A stretch of 64,000 nt of DNA, taken from the NCBI RefSeq assembly GCF_023617305.1, contig NZ_CP081485.1, positions 672,501 through 736,500 of the forward strand, read 5' to 3'. Numbering within the stretch: position 1 is the stretch's first letter; every line of letters begins with the position of its first letter. The position numbers were made by a program, and so were the translations under genes. Source of the stretch: Methanobrevibacter sp. TLL-48-HuF1. Its GTDB lineage: Archaea > Methanobacteriota > Methanobacteria > Methanobacteriales > Methanobacteriaceae. Shown here piece after piece: positions 56,011 through 64,000 of the stretch. The notes beneath the pieces are model-generated. The model was not told the DNA's origin. It worked only from the letters and a program-made list of their open reading frames with translations, and ran no database searches.

Positions 56011-57198
56011 TTATTTCCTTAATGCTTCAACAGCTTTAGGGAATTCTTCACAGAATACTTTTACTTGCTCCTCAGGAATGGAATAACTTATACGTAAATA
56101 ATTATCACCAAATAAATTACTGGTGTATTCTCCTTCCCTTGTGAATATTTTTCTTTTAAGTAAGTAATTTGACATGTCTTTTGGACTTATACCTGCACCA
56201 GATAAATCAATTGCCATCATATTAGCTTCAGACGGATAAACCGGTAAAAATACACCATCAATCTCATCAACAACTTCCTTAATTAATTTTTGATTATTGA
56301 AAGTGATTGATTTTATTTTATCTTCCCATTCGCTTTTGGATTTTAAACCGGCAATTGCGCCATACTGAGCAATTATATTAACTCCCAAATCATTGACAAC
56401 AGCATTTTTTAAAACATCAATGATATCTGAAGTTGAAACAACTGCTCCAATCCTAACACCAGCCATTCCAAATATTTTTGAAAAGCTGTAAATAGTCAAT
56501 GTTTGTTCAGGAGCATAATTTGCAGCCAGATAATGATTTCTTGCAAAATCCTTGTAGGTTACATCATCTAAAAGATAAATATCATTTTCAATAGCTATTT
56601 CAGCAAACTCTTTTATTTCTTCTTCAGTATAACCTGAACCTAACGGATTTAACGGATCGATTAAAACTACCATTTTGGTGTTTTCATCCATATTTTCACG
56701 AAGAAGTTCAGGAGTTAATTTATAACCGCATTCCTCATTATAAACAGGCACATACCTTACTTCACCTGCAAATCTGTTTGCAAAGTTTCCGATAATTAAA
56801 TAACCCGGATCAGACATGACTACATTATCCTGCGGTCCCAATAATGCCTGCATACAAAGGTATAATGATTCAGTAGCTCCGGCAGTTAATAAAATATCTG
56901 AATTTTCAAAACCTAAATCATCTAAAATTAATTGCTTAAGCTCTGAAAATCCTTCTGGAGGAGGATATTTACAGTATTCTTTAGCTTTAGCGCAACTAGC
57001 CATAGCATCAGCTATAATATCACCATGCAAATGATTTGTGTTTTGACCCATCCAAATCATATCTTTATCCATGAATACATCTTCAAAAAAATCATTTGAA
57101 GAATCATATCCTTCAGGGGGAACTCTTACAACCTTTTCAAATTTCTTTTTAGGATGTTTTATACTGTCTTCCCCATGACTGCTTAAATTATTTTTCAT
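56011..57198 (-). CDS. PLP-dependent class I/II aminotransferase
   Basis: This protein of about 395 residues has SDILLTAGATESLYLCMQAL (cofactor phosphate loop), IDPLNPLGSGYTEEE, YLLDDVTYKDFA and TIYSFSKIFGMAGVRIG, where the Lys of SFSK binds pyridoxal phosphate. The fold is that of histidinol-phosphate and aspartate-type aminotransferases; the substrate is not evident. The start is taken as ATG 57198 with GTGAT upstream, since the frame to 57225 has no support. Confidence 0.8.
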   Translation of the reverse strand: MKNNLSSHGEDSIKHPKKKFEKVVRVPPEGYDSSNDFFEDVFMDKDMIWMGQNTNHLHGDIIADAMASCAKAKEYCKYPPPEGFSELKQLILDDLGFENSDILLTAGATESLYLCMQALLGPQDNVVMSDPGYLIIGNFANRFAGEVRYVPVYNEECGYKLTPELLRENMDENTKMVVLIDPLNPLGSGYTEEEIKEFAEIAIENDIYLLDDVTYKDFARNHYLAANYAPEQTLTIYSFSKIFGMAGVRIGAVVSTSDIIDVLKNAVVNDLGVNIIAQYGAIAGLKSKSEWEDKIKSITFNNQKLIKEVVDEIDGVFLPVYPSEANMMAIDLSGAGISPKDMSNYLLKRKIFTREGEYTSNLFGDNYLRISYSIPEEQVKVFCEEFPKAVEALRK

Positions 57199-57263
57199 AA
57201 AAATCACATAACAATAAAATTCCAAAGTAATTATTTATTTTAAGTTATTTATAAAATTAATGT

Positions 57264-57968
57264 TTAAATAATTCCTCTTTCCACTATTTTAAAAGTAACC
57301 TGTTTACCTTCACCAATACTTCTATGTCTTTTTAAAGTAGCTATTCTTTTATTGAACTCTTCATTTCGCTCCAGTTGAATTATGGTTTTGCTCCAGTACT
57401 GTAAAATAGTTCCACCAACTGCTTTAACAGCATCCTTGTTATCATCATCAAAAGAGCTGTAAATTTGATTAGTCAATACAACTGCAACATCATAATTACG
57501 AGCTATTTTAGCTAAAATACCCATCTGTTTACCTAATTCCTTATTAAGCCTTGAAGATTTCATATCATCAACACGATAAAGAGCAACAGCAGAATCCAAA
57601 ACACATAAATCAACATCATCATGATGTTTTCTAATCCAAAGCTCAATAGTTTTAAGATTTTCATTTTGCTCTAAAAATGAAGTCGGTTCAAAAACAATAA
57701 TATTATTAACTATTTTGGAAAAATCTTCCCCAGCTATTTGTTTAATCCTGTTAATTGAAATTCCACCTTCAGTATCAACATAAACAACTTTTTTACCCTG
57801 TTTAGCTACATTAACTGCCAATACTAAAGCAATATTACTTTTACCAGATCCTGGTGGTCCGAATATTTGAGTAATAGTTCCTTTTTCCACACCACCATTT
57901 AATAAATTATCAATGGCAGAATTAGTTGGGATTTTATGATTATCCTCAAAATTAGCTAAGACTTTCAT
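57264..57968 (-). CDS. radB: RadB recombinase paralogue
   Basis: This 234-residue RecA-fold protein lacks the N-terminal HhH domain of RadA. Walker A is GPPGSGKSNIALVLA, Walker B is DVDLCVLDSAVALYR, and VVLTNQIYSSFD and GGTILQYWSKTIIQLER are RecA-core motifs. RadB is a non-catalytic helper of RadA in homologous recombination in euryarchaea. Confidence 0.93.
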   Translation of the reverse strand: MKVLANFEDNHKIPTNSAIDNLLNGGVEKGTITQIFGPPGSGKSNIALVLAVNVAKQGKKVVYVDTEGGISINRIKQIAGEDFSKIVNNIIVFEPTSFLEQNENLKTIELWIRKHHDDVDLCVLDSAVALYRVDDMKSSRLNKELGKQMGILAKIARNYDVAVVLTNQIYSSFDDDNKDAVKAVGGTILQYWSKTIIQLERNEEFNKRIATLKRHRSIGEGKQVTFKIVERGII

Positions 57969-58007
57969 AATATATTATTTGGTTATACAAAGTATATATT
58001 TTTAAGC

Positions 58008-58589
58008 TTACCTTTTAACAAAAACAGGTTCCTCACCAGTCAAATCAATAATTGTTGATGGATTTCCAGATTTTAAAGGACCAACATCAATAATCAAATC
58101 AACCTCACAGCCCAATTGTTTTAATATTTCTTCAGGAGTGTCTAATGTATCTTTATTTGACAGATTAGCGCTGGTAGTCGTTATCGGAAAAATTTTAGCT
58201 AAGCTACATGCAATCTCACTTTTAGGAACACGAACGCCAACATTAACAGACCCGCTGGTTAAATGTCTTGGAACAATTTTTGACTTTTTTAAAATAAATG
58301 TATAAGGTCCAGGCAAGTATTTATCTATAAAATTAAGCTGATTCAGAGAAGCCTTAGAAACTAAAGGAATTGCATCTTTAGAAGAAACTAAAAGAGAAAC
58401 TGGTTTTAAATAGCTTCTTTTTTTAATATTATAAACTTTTTTAACCGCTTTTCTATTGAAAATATTAGCTCCCAAACCGTAAACAGTATCTGTAGGATAT
58501 AAAATAACCCCACCGTCAGCTAAAACTTTTACAGCTTCATCAATAACCTTTTTATCTACTTCATTCTGATTAGTTTTTAATATTTTCAT
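58008..58589 (-). CDS. sua5: L-threonylcarbamoyladenylate synthase (Sua5/YrdC)
   Basis: The 193-residue protein has GGVILYPTDTVYGLGANIFN, KKRSYLKPVSLLVSS (KxR..KP loop), PGPYTFILKKS and TTSANLSNKDT. These are the YrdC-domain motifs that bind threonine, ATP and bicarbonate to make the t6A precursor. It lacks the extra C-terminal Sua5 domain, so it is the short YrdC form. Confidence 0.9.
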   Translation of the reverse strand: MKILKTNQNEVDKKVIDEAVKVLADGGVILYPTDTVYGLGANIFNRKAVKKVYNIKKRSYLKPVSLLVSSKDAIPLVSKASLNQLNFIDKYLPGPYTFILKKSKIVPRHLTSGSVNVGVRVPKSEIACSLAKIFPITTTSANLSNKDTLDTPEEILKQLGCEVDLIIDVGPLKSGNPSTIIDLTGEEPVFVKR

Positions 58590-58648
58590 TAGATTACCTT
58601 AATATTTTATGAACAATTATATATGAGTAAAATCTTTATATATAAATT

Positions 58649-59215
58649 ATGCTTGAAAGTCTACGTCCTTTTTTAACAAAAATATTAAATCCACTAGCTA
58701 AACATTTAAATATAAATCCGAATGTCGTAACAGTAATTTCCCCATTTATTGCAATAATTGCTGCTTACGGATTTGCCAATCATTTACTGATTATTGGAAC
58801 ATTGGCTATTTTACTAAGTGGATTTTTAGATGTTGTAGATGGTGCAGTAGCCAGATATCACAACAGAACCTCTAAATTTGGAGCATTTCTTGATTCAACA
58901 ATGGACAGATTTGCAGATGCAATAATTTACATTGGAATAATCTTCGGAGGTTATTGCGATTGGTTTATTGGTGCCTTAGCTATACATTCAGCTATTACAG
59001 TCAGTTATGTTAGAGCTAGAGCAGAGTCTCAGGGAGTTGAATGTAAAGTTGGAATAGCTGAAAGAGCAGTTCGTATGATAATACTAATGATTGGAGCGAT
59101 TATCGGATATTTAACAAGCCCAATTTACTTTACATACACAATAATGATTTTAGTAATATTATCTTACATTACAGTAGGACAAAGAATATATCACGTATGG
59201 AGGCAGCTTAAATGA
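58649..59215 (+). CDS. Archaetidylinositol phosphate synthase-like CDP-alcohol transferase
   Basis: This 188-residue membrane enzyme has GFLDVVDGAVARYHNRTSKF and then FLDSTMDRFAD, the complete D-x2-DG-x2-AR...G-x3-D-x3-D catalytic motif, and about six membrane helices. It probably joins CDP-archaeol to inositol phosphate. A TTATATA box at 58617-58623 lies at the right distance for transcription to begin almost at the ATG, so the mRNA may be leaderless. It is coupled to the DUF357 gene (4-bp overlap). Confidence 0.85.
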   Translation: MLESLRPFLTKILNPLAKHLNINPNVVTVISPFIAIIAAYGFANHLLIIGTLAILLSGFLDVVDGAVARYHNRTSKFGAFLDSTMDRFADAIIYIGIIFGGYCDWFIGALAIHSAITVSYVRARAESQGVECKVGIAERAVRMIILMIGAIIGYLTSPIYFTYTIMILVILSYITVGQRIYHVWRQLK

Positions 59216-59457
59216 ATGATTTGGAAAGTGCAGAAAAAATAAGTATTGACATCAAGAAATTAGAACGCAATCTGAAACAGGTTGAAGACATAAACTTTGA
59301 AGGAAAGGAAAAAGAAGTTTATGACCGAGCTGTTGATTATATGAACGATTCAAAATATTATCTTGAAAAGAAAAAAGATATGCGTACAGCATTTGGATGT
59401 ATTGAATATAGTCACGGATTATTAGATGCTCTTCGGATGATTCATGGTTTAATTTAA
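59212..59457 (+). CDS. DUF357 small helical protein
   Basis: This 81-residue, highly charged helical protein (VYDRAVDYMNDSKYYLEKKK, then FGCIEYSHGLLDALRMIHG) matches DUF357, an archaeal family of unknown function often encoded beside lipid or nucleotide enzymes. The start overlaps the end of the lipid synthase gene. Confidence 0.8.
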   Translation: MNDLESAEKISIDIKKLERNLKQVEDINFEGKEKEVYDRAVDYMNDSKYYLEKKKDMRTAFGCIEYSHGLLDALRMIHGLI

Positions 59458-59612
59458 AAGTATTTCTCCAAAACTGATTTAAATAAACAGAATTAACAAT
59501 TATTTTGAAAAGCATATTATGGTTGTATTTTTAAAGTAGCTAATTGAATATAAGTTCATATAGTTCTAAATGGAAATACACATTTAACTTCAAGAGTATG
59601 AAAATACAATAT

Positions 59613-59708
59613 CCAACAATATGTAATGCAAAATACAATACATAATGCAAAATACAATGCCCAACAATATGTAATGCAAAATACAATACATAATGCAAAA
59701 TACAATAG
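59613..59708. repeat. 48-bp tandem repeat, two copies
   Basis: Two adjacent copies (59613-59660 and 59661-59708) differ only at the last bases. Each holds two shorter repeats of TAATGCAAAATACAAT, so that 16-mer occurs four times. A partial copy (AAAATACAATATCCAACAAT) starts the block. It lies in the 299-bp gap (59458-59756) after the DUF357 gene and before the fbp 3' end. No gene is visible there. Confidence 0.8.
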
Positions 59709-59756
59709 CTATAAAAAAAAGTAAAAAAAGCAGAGATTAATTAAAATCTCTTAAAT

Positions 59757-60851
59757 TTATTCCATATCTTCGAATCTGTCTTCGAGTTTTGCCATTACAC
59801 CAGGTAATGAAGTATATTCCATTTCTTCAGCAGGTAATCTGTGAGGTTCAAATGGACCGTGTCTTCTGATGTAGGTAGCAATTCTTGCAGATTCTTCCCT
59901 AGTAGGATCAAATGCAGGGTCATCAAATAAGTCAACAGGACCGATTAATTTAGCATCTGATACTTGGAAACCTAAACCAATTACTCTAGGTGGTCCGTCA
60001 AATCTAATTGGGTTTGCATCTTGTTCAGATACAGGCATCATAGGACCGTTGTGGGAACCTCTCATCCATCCACTTACCATGTGAGGGAATGCAAATGGTT
60101 CTACACATTCACCATTAGCTGGGAAACCTGATTGTGCTCTTACAATAGCTGCAGGGTCATCTTTACCAACATATTCACCAGCCATTAAGTTTAATCTTTC
60201 AGTACTGATAGCTGCTGCGATTTCTCCATTTTTCTTCCATACTCTTTTAATTACGTATCTTCCAGTGGAACCAATTAATGCAAGTAAATCGTACATTTCT
60301 TCAGGACAGTTTAAGATAACTTTTCTGTGTTCAATTACATCAAATACTTCAAATTTGAATCCGTCGTGTAAACTTGGGTCAATAACAAGACCTGCAGTAT
60401 TAAATGGATCTGCAAACATTTTAAAAATAGGTAAGTTAAATGCACCAGGTTCGGTTTTGTCACAGCAGTATACTAAAACAGGGTCACTTGGCCTTTCTTT
60501 AAATTCCATTTCAGCAACACCTGGACCCATACCTTTAATATTTCCAGAAAAAGTATCAGACAATAAATCCTGACCTGCACCATATAATTTTAATTCACGT
60601 GCTCTTTCAGTAGCTTTCATAAAAGCATTGTAAGCAGTTTTGTGAACTTCTTCGTTTTCTTCCCCATTTCTATGAGTCATAATTAAGTCAATGTCGTCTC
60701 CACAACGGGAGATATAATAATCAGTTAAAATACCTGTATCCAAAGCTTCTGCTAAAACTTCATCACAAATATCCATTAAATCTGGGTGTGCAACACAATG
60801 TCCAGACACACTTCCAATATCAGCTTTAATTACACTAACAGTTGTTTTCAT
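59757..60851 (-). CDS. fbp: Fructose-1,6-bisphosphate aldolase/phosphatase
   Basis: This 364-residue protein begins TTVSVIKADIGSVSGHCVAHP with the metal-binding acidic and histidine residues. CGDDIDLIMTH, DTFSGNIKGMGPGVAEMEF and FDDPAFDPTREESARIATYI follow in family order. It is the bifunctional gluconeogenic enzyme that makes fructose 6-phosphate from triose phosphates. The family-typical Lys and Tyr of the aldolase site lie in the C-terminal half. It is a single gene with AGGTG upstream of the ATG. Confidence 0.94.
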   Translation of the reverse strand: MKTTVSVIKADIGSVSGHCVAHPDLMDICDEVLAEALDTGILTDYYISRCGDDIDLIMTHRNGEENEEVHKTAYNAFMKATERARELKLYGAGQDLLSDTFSGNIKGMGPGVAEMEFKERPSDPVLVYCCDKTEPGAFNLPIFKMFADPFNTAGLVIDPSLHDGFKFEVFDVIEHRKVILNCPEEMYDLLALIGSTGRYVIKRVWKKNGEIAAAISTERLNLMAGEYVGKDDPAAIVRAQSGFPANGECVEPFAFPHMVSGWMRGSHNGPMMPVSEQDANPIRFDGPPRVIGLGFQVSDAKLIGPVDLFDDPAFDPTREESARIATYIRRHGPFEPHRLPAEEMEYTSLPGVMAKLEDRFEDME

Positions 60852-61002
60852 TTAAACACCTCAAAATTGTATATTCTAAAGTTTAGTAGAAAATAAAAAG
60901 TTAAGCAACTAGCTTAAAAAATTATTTAATATACATTCATATTTTTAGATTGTATACTATTTAATAATTATGTTTCAAAACGAGTTAAAAAAAGAAAAAA
61001 AG

Positions 61003-61029
61003 TTAAGAAGTTAGATTTTAACTTCTTAA
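61003..61029 (-). terminator. Terminator of the adhesin-like gene
   Basis: TTAAGAAGTTA and TAACTTCTTAA form an 11-bp stem with a 5-nt loop that contains the stop codon region of the adhesin-like gene. On the minus strand it is followed by a run of seven T residues. Confidence 0.6.
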
Positions 61030-64000
61030 GCTGAAATTGTTATTTTATTTGATGCCCAGCAGTTATCATACGTTGATGTTATGATATATTCACCAGCCAT
61101 TAATCTGATGTTTAAGCTAGCTACACCATTAGCATTGGTTGTTTTATGATAGAAAACACCGTTTACATTAAAGGTTATGTTTGCACCAGCTAAAGCTTTA
61201 CCTTGACCATCAACAAGAGTAGCATTAAATGTGCTGCCGTCAAGATACTTCATGGAGAGATCTTGTGCAGTTAATCTTGGTAAAACAGTTATGTTGTTAG
61301 CTCTTTCTTCACCGGTTGCCGGGTTGTAAGCTGTTATAACATATGATTTTGGATCTAATCTGATGCCTAAACTAGCTGTACCGTTTTCATCAGTTACGCG
61401 AGTGTAGAACACACCATTAATGTTGAATTTTACAGTTGTGTTTGCTAATGCTTTTCCGTTACTGTCTAAGAATTTAGCTACATATTTTGTTCCGTTACAG
61501 AAGTATAATGTAGTGTCATTTCCTAATACAGTGTTTTTAACTGTTACTGTTGCATTAGCTGTTGCTTTATCATAATCTTTGGTTCCGTTAAATACAGCAT
61601 TTACTTTGTATTCGTTAGGAACTAATCCGATACCCATGGAAGCTGTACCGTTTTTATCAGTTGTTTTAGCATAAACTTTGCCGTTTACTGTGAAGTAAAC
61701 AGTTGCGTTAGCTATTGGGTTTCCAAATGCGTCAACAAGTTTAGCTGTGAGATTTTGAGAACCGCTGAAGTATTTTACAACATCCTCCATTGTTAAGGTG
61801 GTTTTAGTGTTTTTATTAACTGTTATTGTTCCGTTAACTATCATGGAGTCGTATTTAGCATCTCCTGTGTAGAAGGTTACTACTTTGTAGGTTCCTTCAT
61901 CTAAACCAGGAATAATAACTTTAGCAGTGCCGTTAGTGACTGTTCCTTTGTAATCTGTACCGTTTATTGTTACAACTACACTACCGATTCCGTCTTTAGG
62001 AACAGTAACAGTAATTGTAGCATTTTCACCTTTAATAATATCTGCAATATCAACAGTCATATTATAATCAGACACTTTAGAAACAGTAAATTTAGTAGAA
62101 TTCTCCATAGGCATGTATGTATCATCACCATTGTAGAATACACTTACACTGTAAGTTCCATTAGCTAAATTAGGGACAGTTACACTAGCTACACCATATT
62201 TAACTATAGCAGTGTAATTTTTACCATTAACGTTTACAGTTACATTTCCAGTAGCATCTTCAGGCAATGCAACACTAATTACAGCATCATCACCTACTTT
62301 AATGTCTTTAACATCAACATCCATAGATGAAATAACTAATTTGGAAACAGCAAATGTTGCATTAGCTTGGCTAGCTAAGTATTTATCATTGCCATTAAAT
62401 TTAGCAACAACATCATAAGAACCAGCAGCTAAATTATAAACAGTTAAAGTACCTTTACCGTCAACAATAGCAACATTATAAATTGCATTACCGACAGTAA
62501 CAGTAGCTACACCAGAAGTTATTTCAGGAACAGCAATACCAATAACTGCATTTTCACCAACTTTAATGTCATCCACACTAACAGCAGTAGTGGAAGCTAA
62601 TTTAGATACACTAAATGTAGCATTAGCCATACTAGCTAAATACATATCAGTTTCAGCAAACTTAGCAACAACATCATAAGAACCACTAGCTAAACCAGAA
62701 ACAGTTAAATATCCTTTACCATCAACAACAGCAACAGTGTAAGATTTACCACCAACAGTAACAGTAACTACTCCTAAATCAACATTAGGAACAGCAATAC
62801 CAATAACAGCATCATCACCAGCATTAATATCACTAACAGTGACAACAGTTGCAGAAGCTAATTTAGATACACTAAATGTAGCATTAGCTTGGCTAGCTAA
62901 ATACATATCAGTTTCAGCAAACTTAGCAACAACATCATAAGAACCACTAGCTAAACCAGAAACAGTTAAAATACCTTTACCATCAACAACAGCAACACTA
63001 TAAATTGCATCACCAACAGTAACACTAACTACACCAGAAGCAATACCCGGAACAGCTATGTTAATAACTGCATTTTCACCAACTTTAATGTCATCCACAC
63101 TAACATCAACTGCAGAAGCTAATTTAGATACACTAAATGTAGCATTAGCCATACTAGCTAAATACACATCAGTTTCAGCAAACTTAGCAACAACATCATA
63201 AGAACCACTAGCTAAACCAGAAACAGTTAAAGATCCTTTACCATCAACAACAGCAACACTATAAATTGCATCACCAACAGTAACACTAACTACTCCTAAA
63301 TCAACATTAGGAACAGCAATACCAATAACAGCATCATCACCAACTTTAATGTCTTTAACATCAACATCCATAGATGAAATAACTAATTTGGAAACAGCAA
63401 ATGTAGCATTAGCTTGGCTAGCTAAATACATATCAGTTTCAGCAAACTTAGCAACAACATCATAAGAACCAGCAGCTAAACCAGAAACAGTTAAAGTACC
63501 TTTACCGTCAACAATAGCAACATTATAAATTGCATTACCGACAGTAACAGTAGCTACACCAGAAGTTATTTCAGGAACAGCAATACCAATAACTGCATTT
63601 TCACCAACTTTAATGTCATCCACACTAACAGCAGTAGTGGAAGCTAATTTAGATACACTAAATGTAGCATTAGCCATACTAGCTAAATACATATCAGTTT
63701 CAGCAAACTTAGCAACAACATCATAAGAACCACTAGCTAAACCAGAAACAGTTAAAGATCCTTTACCATCAACAACAGCAACAGTGTAAGATTTACCACC
63801 AACAGTAACAGTAACTACTCCTAAATCAACATTAGGAACAGCAATACCAATAACTGCATTTTCACCAACTTTAATGTCATCCACACTAACAGCAGTAGTG
63901 GAAGCTAATTTAGATACTTTAAATGTAGCATTAGCCTCACTAGCTAAATACATATCAGTTTCAGCAAACTTAGCAACAACATCATAAGAACCAGCAGCTA
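61026..64000 (-). CDS. Adhesin-like surface protein, C-terminal part (5' end outside the window)
   Basis: The frame is open to the right edge; at least 990 residues are visible. It is built of beta-sandwich (Ig-like) repeats. Seven near-identical 87-residue units end in YLAS.ANATFSVSKL. Two more diverged units follow, then three units of another type (NGTASLGIRL, ITFNVNGVFYHKTT). The protein ends SNKITISA with no sortase motif or membrane anchor, so attachment must come from the missing N-terminal part or from non-covalent binding. Methanobrevibacter adhesin-like proteins of this kind contact gut bacteria or host glycans. Confidence 0.85.
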   Translation of the reverse strand, partial: AAGSYDVVAKFAETDMYLASEANATFKVSKLASTTAVSVDDIKVGENAVIGIAVPNVDLGVVTVTVGGKSYTVAVVDGKGSLTVSGLASGSYDVVAKFAETDMYLASMANATFSVSKLASTTAVSVDDIKVGENAVIGIAVPEITSGVATVTVGNAIYNVAIVDGKGTLTVSGLAAGSYDVVAKFAETDMYLASQANATFAVSKLVISSMDVDVKDIKVGDDAVIGIAVPNVDLGVVSVTVGDAIYSVAVVDGKGSLTVSGLASGSYDVVAKFAETDVYLASMANATFSVSKLASAVDVSVDDIKVGENAVINIAVPGIASGVVSVTVGDAIYSVAVVDGKGILTVSGLASGSYDVVAKFAETDMYLASQANATFSVSKLASATVVTVSDINAGDDAVIGIAVPNVDLGVVTVTVGGKSYTVAVVDGKGYLTVSGLASGSYDVVAKFAETDMYLASMANATFSVSKLASTTAVSVDDIKVGENAVIGIAVPEITSGVATVTVGNAIYNVAIVDGKGTLTVYNLAAGSYDVVAKFNGNDKYLASQANATFAVSKLVISSMDVDVKDIKVGDDAVISVALPEDATGNVTVNVNGKNYTAIVKYGVASVTVPNLANGTYSVSVFYNGDDTYMPMENSTKFTVSKVSDYNMTVDIADIIKGENATITVTVPKDGIGSVVVTINGTDYKGTVTNGTAKVIIPGLDEGTYKVVTFYTGDAKYDSMIVNGTITVNKNTKTTLTMEDVVKYFSGSQNLTAKLVDAFGNPIANATVYFTVNGKVYAKTTDKNGTASMGIGLVPNEYKVNAVFNGTKDYDKATANATVTVKNTVLGNDTTLYFCNGTKYVAKFLDSNGKALANTTVKFNINGVFYTRVTDENGTASLGIRLDPKSYVITAYNPATGEERANNITVLPRLTAQDLSMKYLDGSTFNATLVDGQGKALAGANITFNVNGVFYHKTTNANGVASLNIRLMAGEYIITSTYDNCWASNKITISA
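62300..64000. repeat. 261-bp coding repeats with a 1.05-kb higher-order duplication
   Basis: The DNA repeats about every 261 bp. The stretch encoding SVDDIKVGENAVIGIAVP occurs at about 62530-62590, 63570-63640 and 63840-63900. Units with EITSG centres at about 62510 and 63560 are nearly identical and 1047 bp apart (four units), and their neighbours match too. This indicates a block duplication of about four units, not only single-unit copying. Confidence 0.75.

Noticed and set aside
59613-59708. Possible CRISPR array
   Set aside because: The repeats are directly adjacent and nested, without unique spacers, and no cas genes are in the window.
61026-63953. Adhesin-like gene starting at 63953
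   Set aside because: The frame and the repeat pattern continue without interruption to position 64000, so the true start lies outside the window.

Overview
The window looks like chromosomal DNA of a gut-type hydrogenotrophic methanogen of the genus Methanobrevibacter, close to M. smithii. The evidence is very low GC with AT-rich intergenic DNA, archaeal TTTATATA promoter boxes and GGAGGTGAT-type ribosome binding sites. Supporting genes are [Fe]-hydrogenase (hmd) with its cofactor genes, the six-gene pyruvate:ferredoxin oxidoreductase operon, a tetrahydromethanopterin-type dihydropteroate synthase homologue, a methanofuran kinase (mfnE), RadB, ABCE1, aEF1-beta, Pth2, archaeosine and archaeal lipid enzymes, and a giant adhesin-like protein of the kind abundant in M. 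smithii. The species assignment is inference from gene content.

Layout. 1-12.7 kb: two radical SAM proteins (one cut by the window edge), membrane proteins, a thioredoxin/CcdA pair, a tRNA-thiolation cluster (NcsA, ubiquitin-like sulfur carrier, DUF89), a MoxR/VWA pair and a DHPS-like protein. 12.8-17.4 kb: porCDABEF and fumarase alpha. 17.4-23.3 kb: the phosphate operon pstSCAB-phoU with an HTH-PhoU regulator. 23.4-30.8 kb: hmdC, hmd and hcgABCDEF. 30.8-34.6 kb: tRNA-Thr, tRNA-Leu, a short ferredoxin, a polysaccharide polymerase and a bacterial-type MsrAB fusion. 34.8-37.5 kb: the cobalt/nickel ECF transporter cbiMNQO. 37.5-41.9 kb: the ferrous iron locus feoB-feoA and a strikingly regular non-coding array. 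42-47.9 kb: DUF4012, an ABC export system with duplicated permeases, and a TadA/TadC-like pair. 48-60.9 kb: mostly housekeeping (methyltransferase, TctA, MarR, aEF1-beta operon, Pth2, ABCE1, RadB, Sua5, lipid synthase, FBP aldolase/phosphatase). 61-64 kb: the C-terminal part of an adhesin-like protein made of 87-residue repeats.

The most unusual region is 37.99-41.85 kb. It contains fourteen copies of a palindrome close to TTAGGCATACCTAA, the type of site bound by DtxR/IdeR-family metal repressors. Three flank the feoA promoter and three precede feoB. The other eight form four tandem units of about 300-328 bp on the + strand. In each unit one box lies exactly 27 bp before a TTTATATA promoter and a second lies 42-43 bp after it. 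A 210-240 nt transcript rich in hairpins, usually ending in a T tract, would follow. The last unit leads into a perfect ribosome binding site and a 37-residue Cys-Cys peptide. I read this as a candidate iron-repressed family of small RNAs plus a small metal-related protein beside the Feo transporter. The boxes and geometry are visible; the function is inference.

Two genes (the left-edge radical SAM gene and mfnE) have no in-frame ATG, GTG or TTG where their conserved N-termini begin, and both have an ATT codon at the matching place. Several promoters (por, cbi, the ABC operon, marR, pst) carry paired repeats that look like operators.
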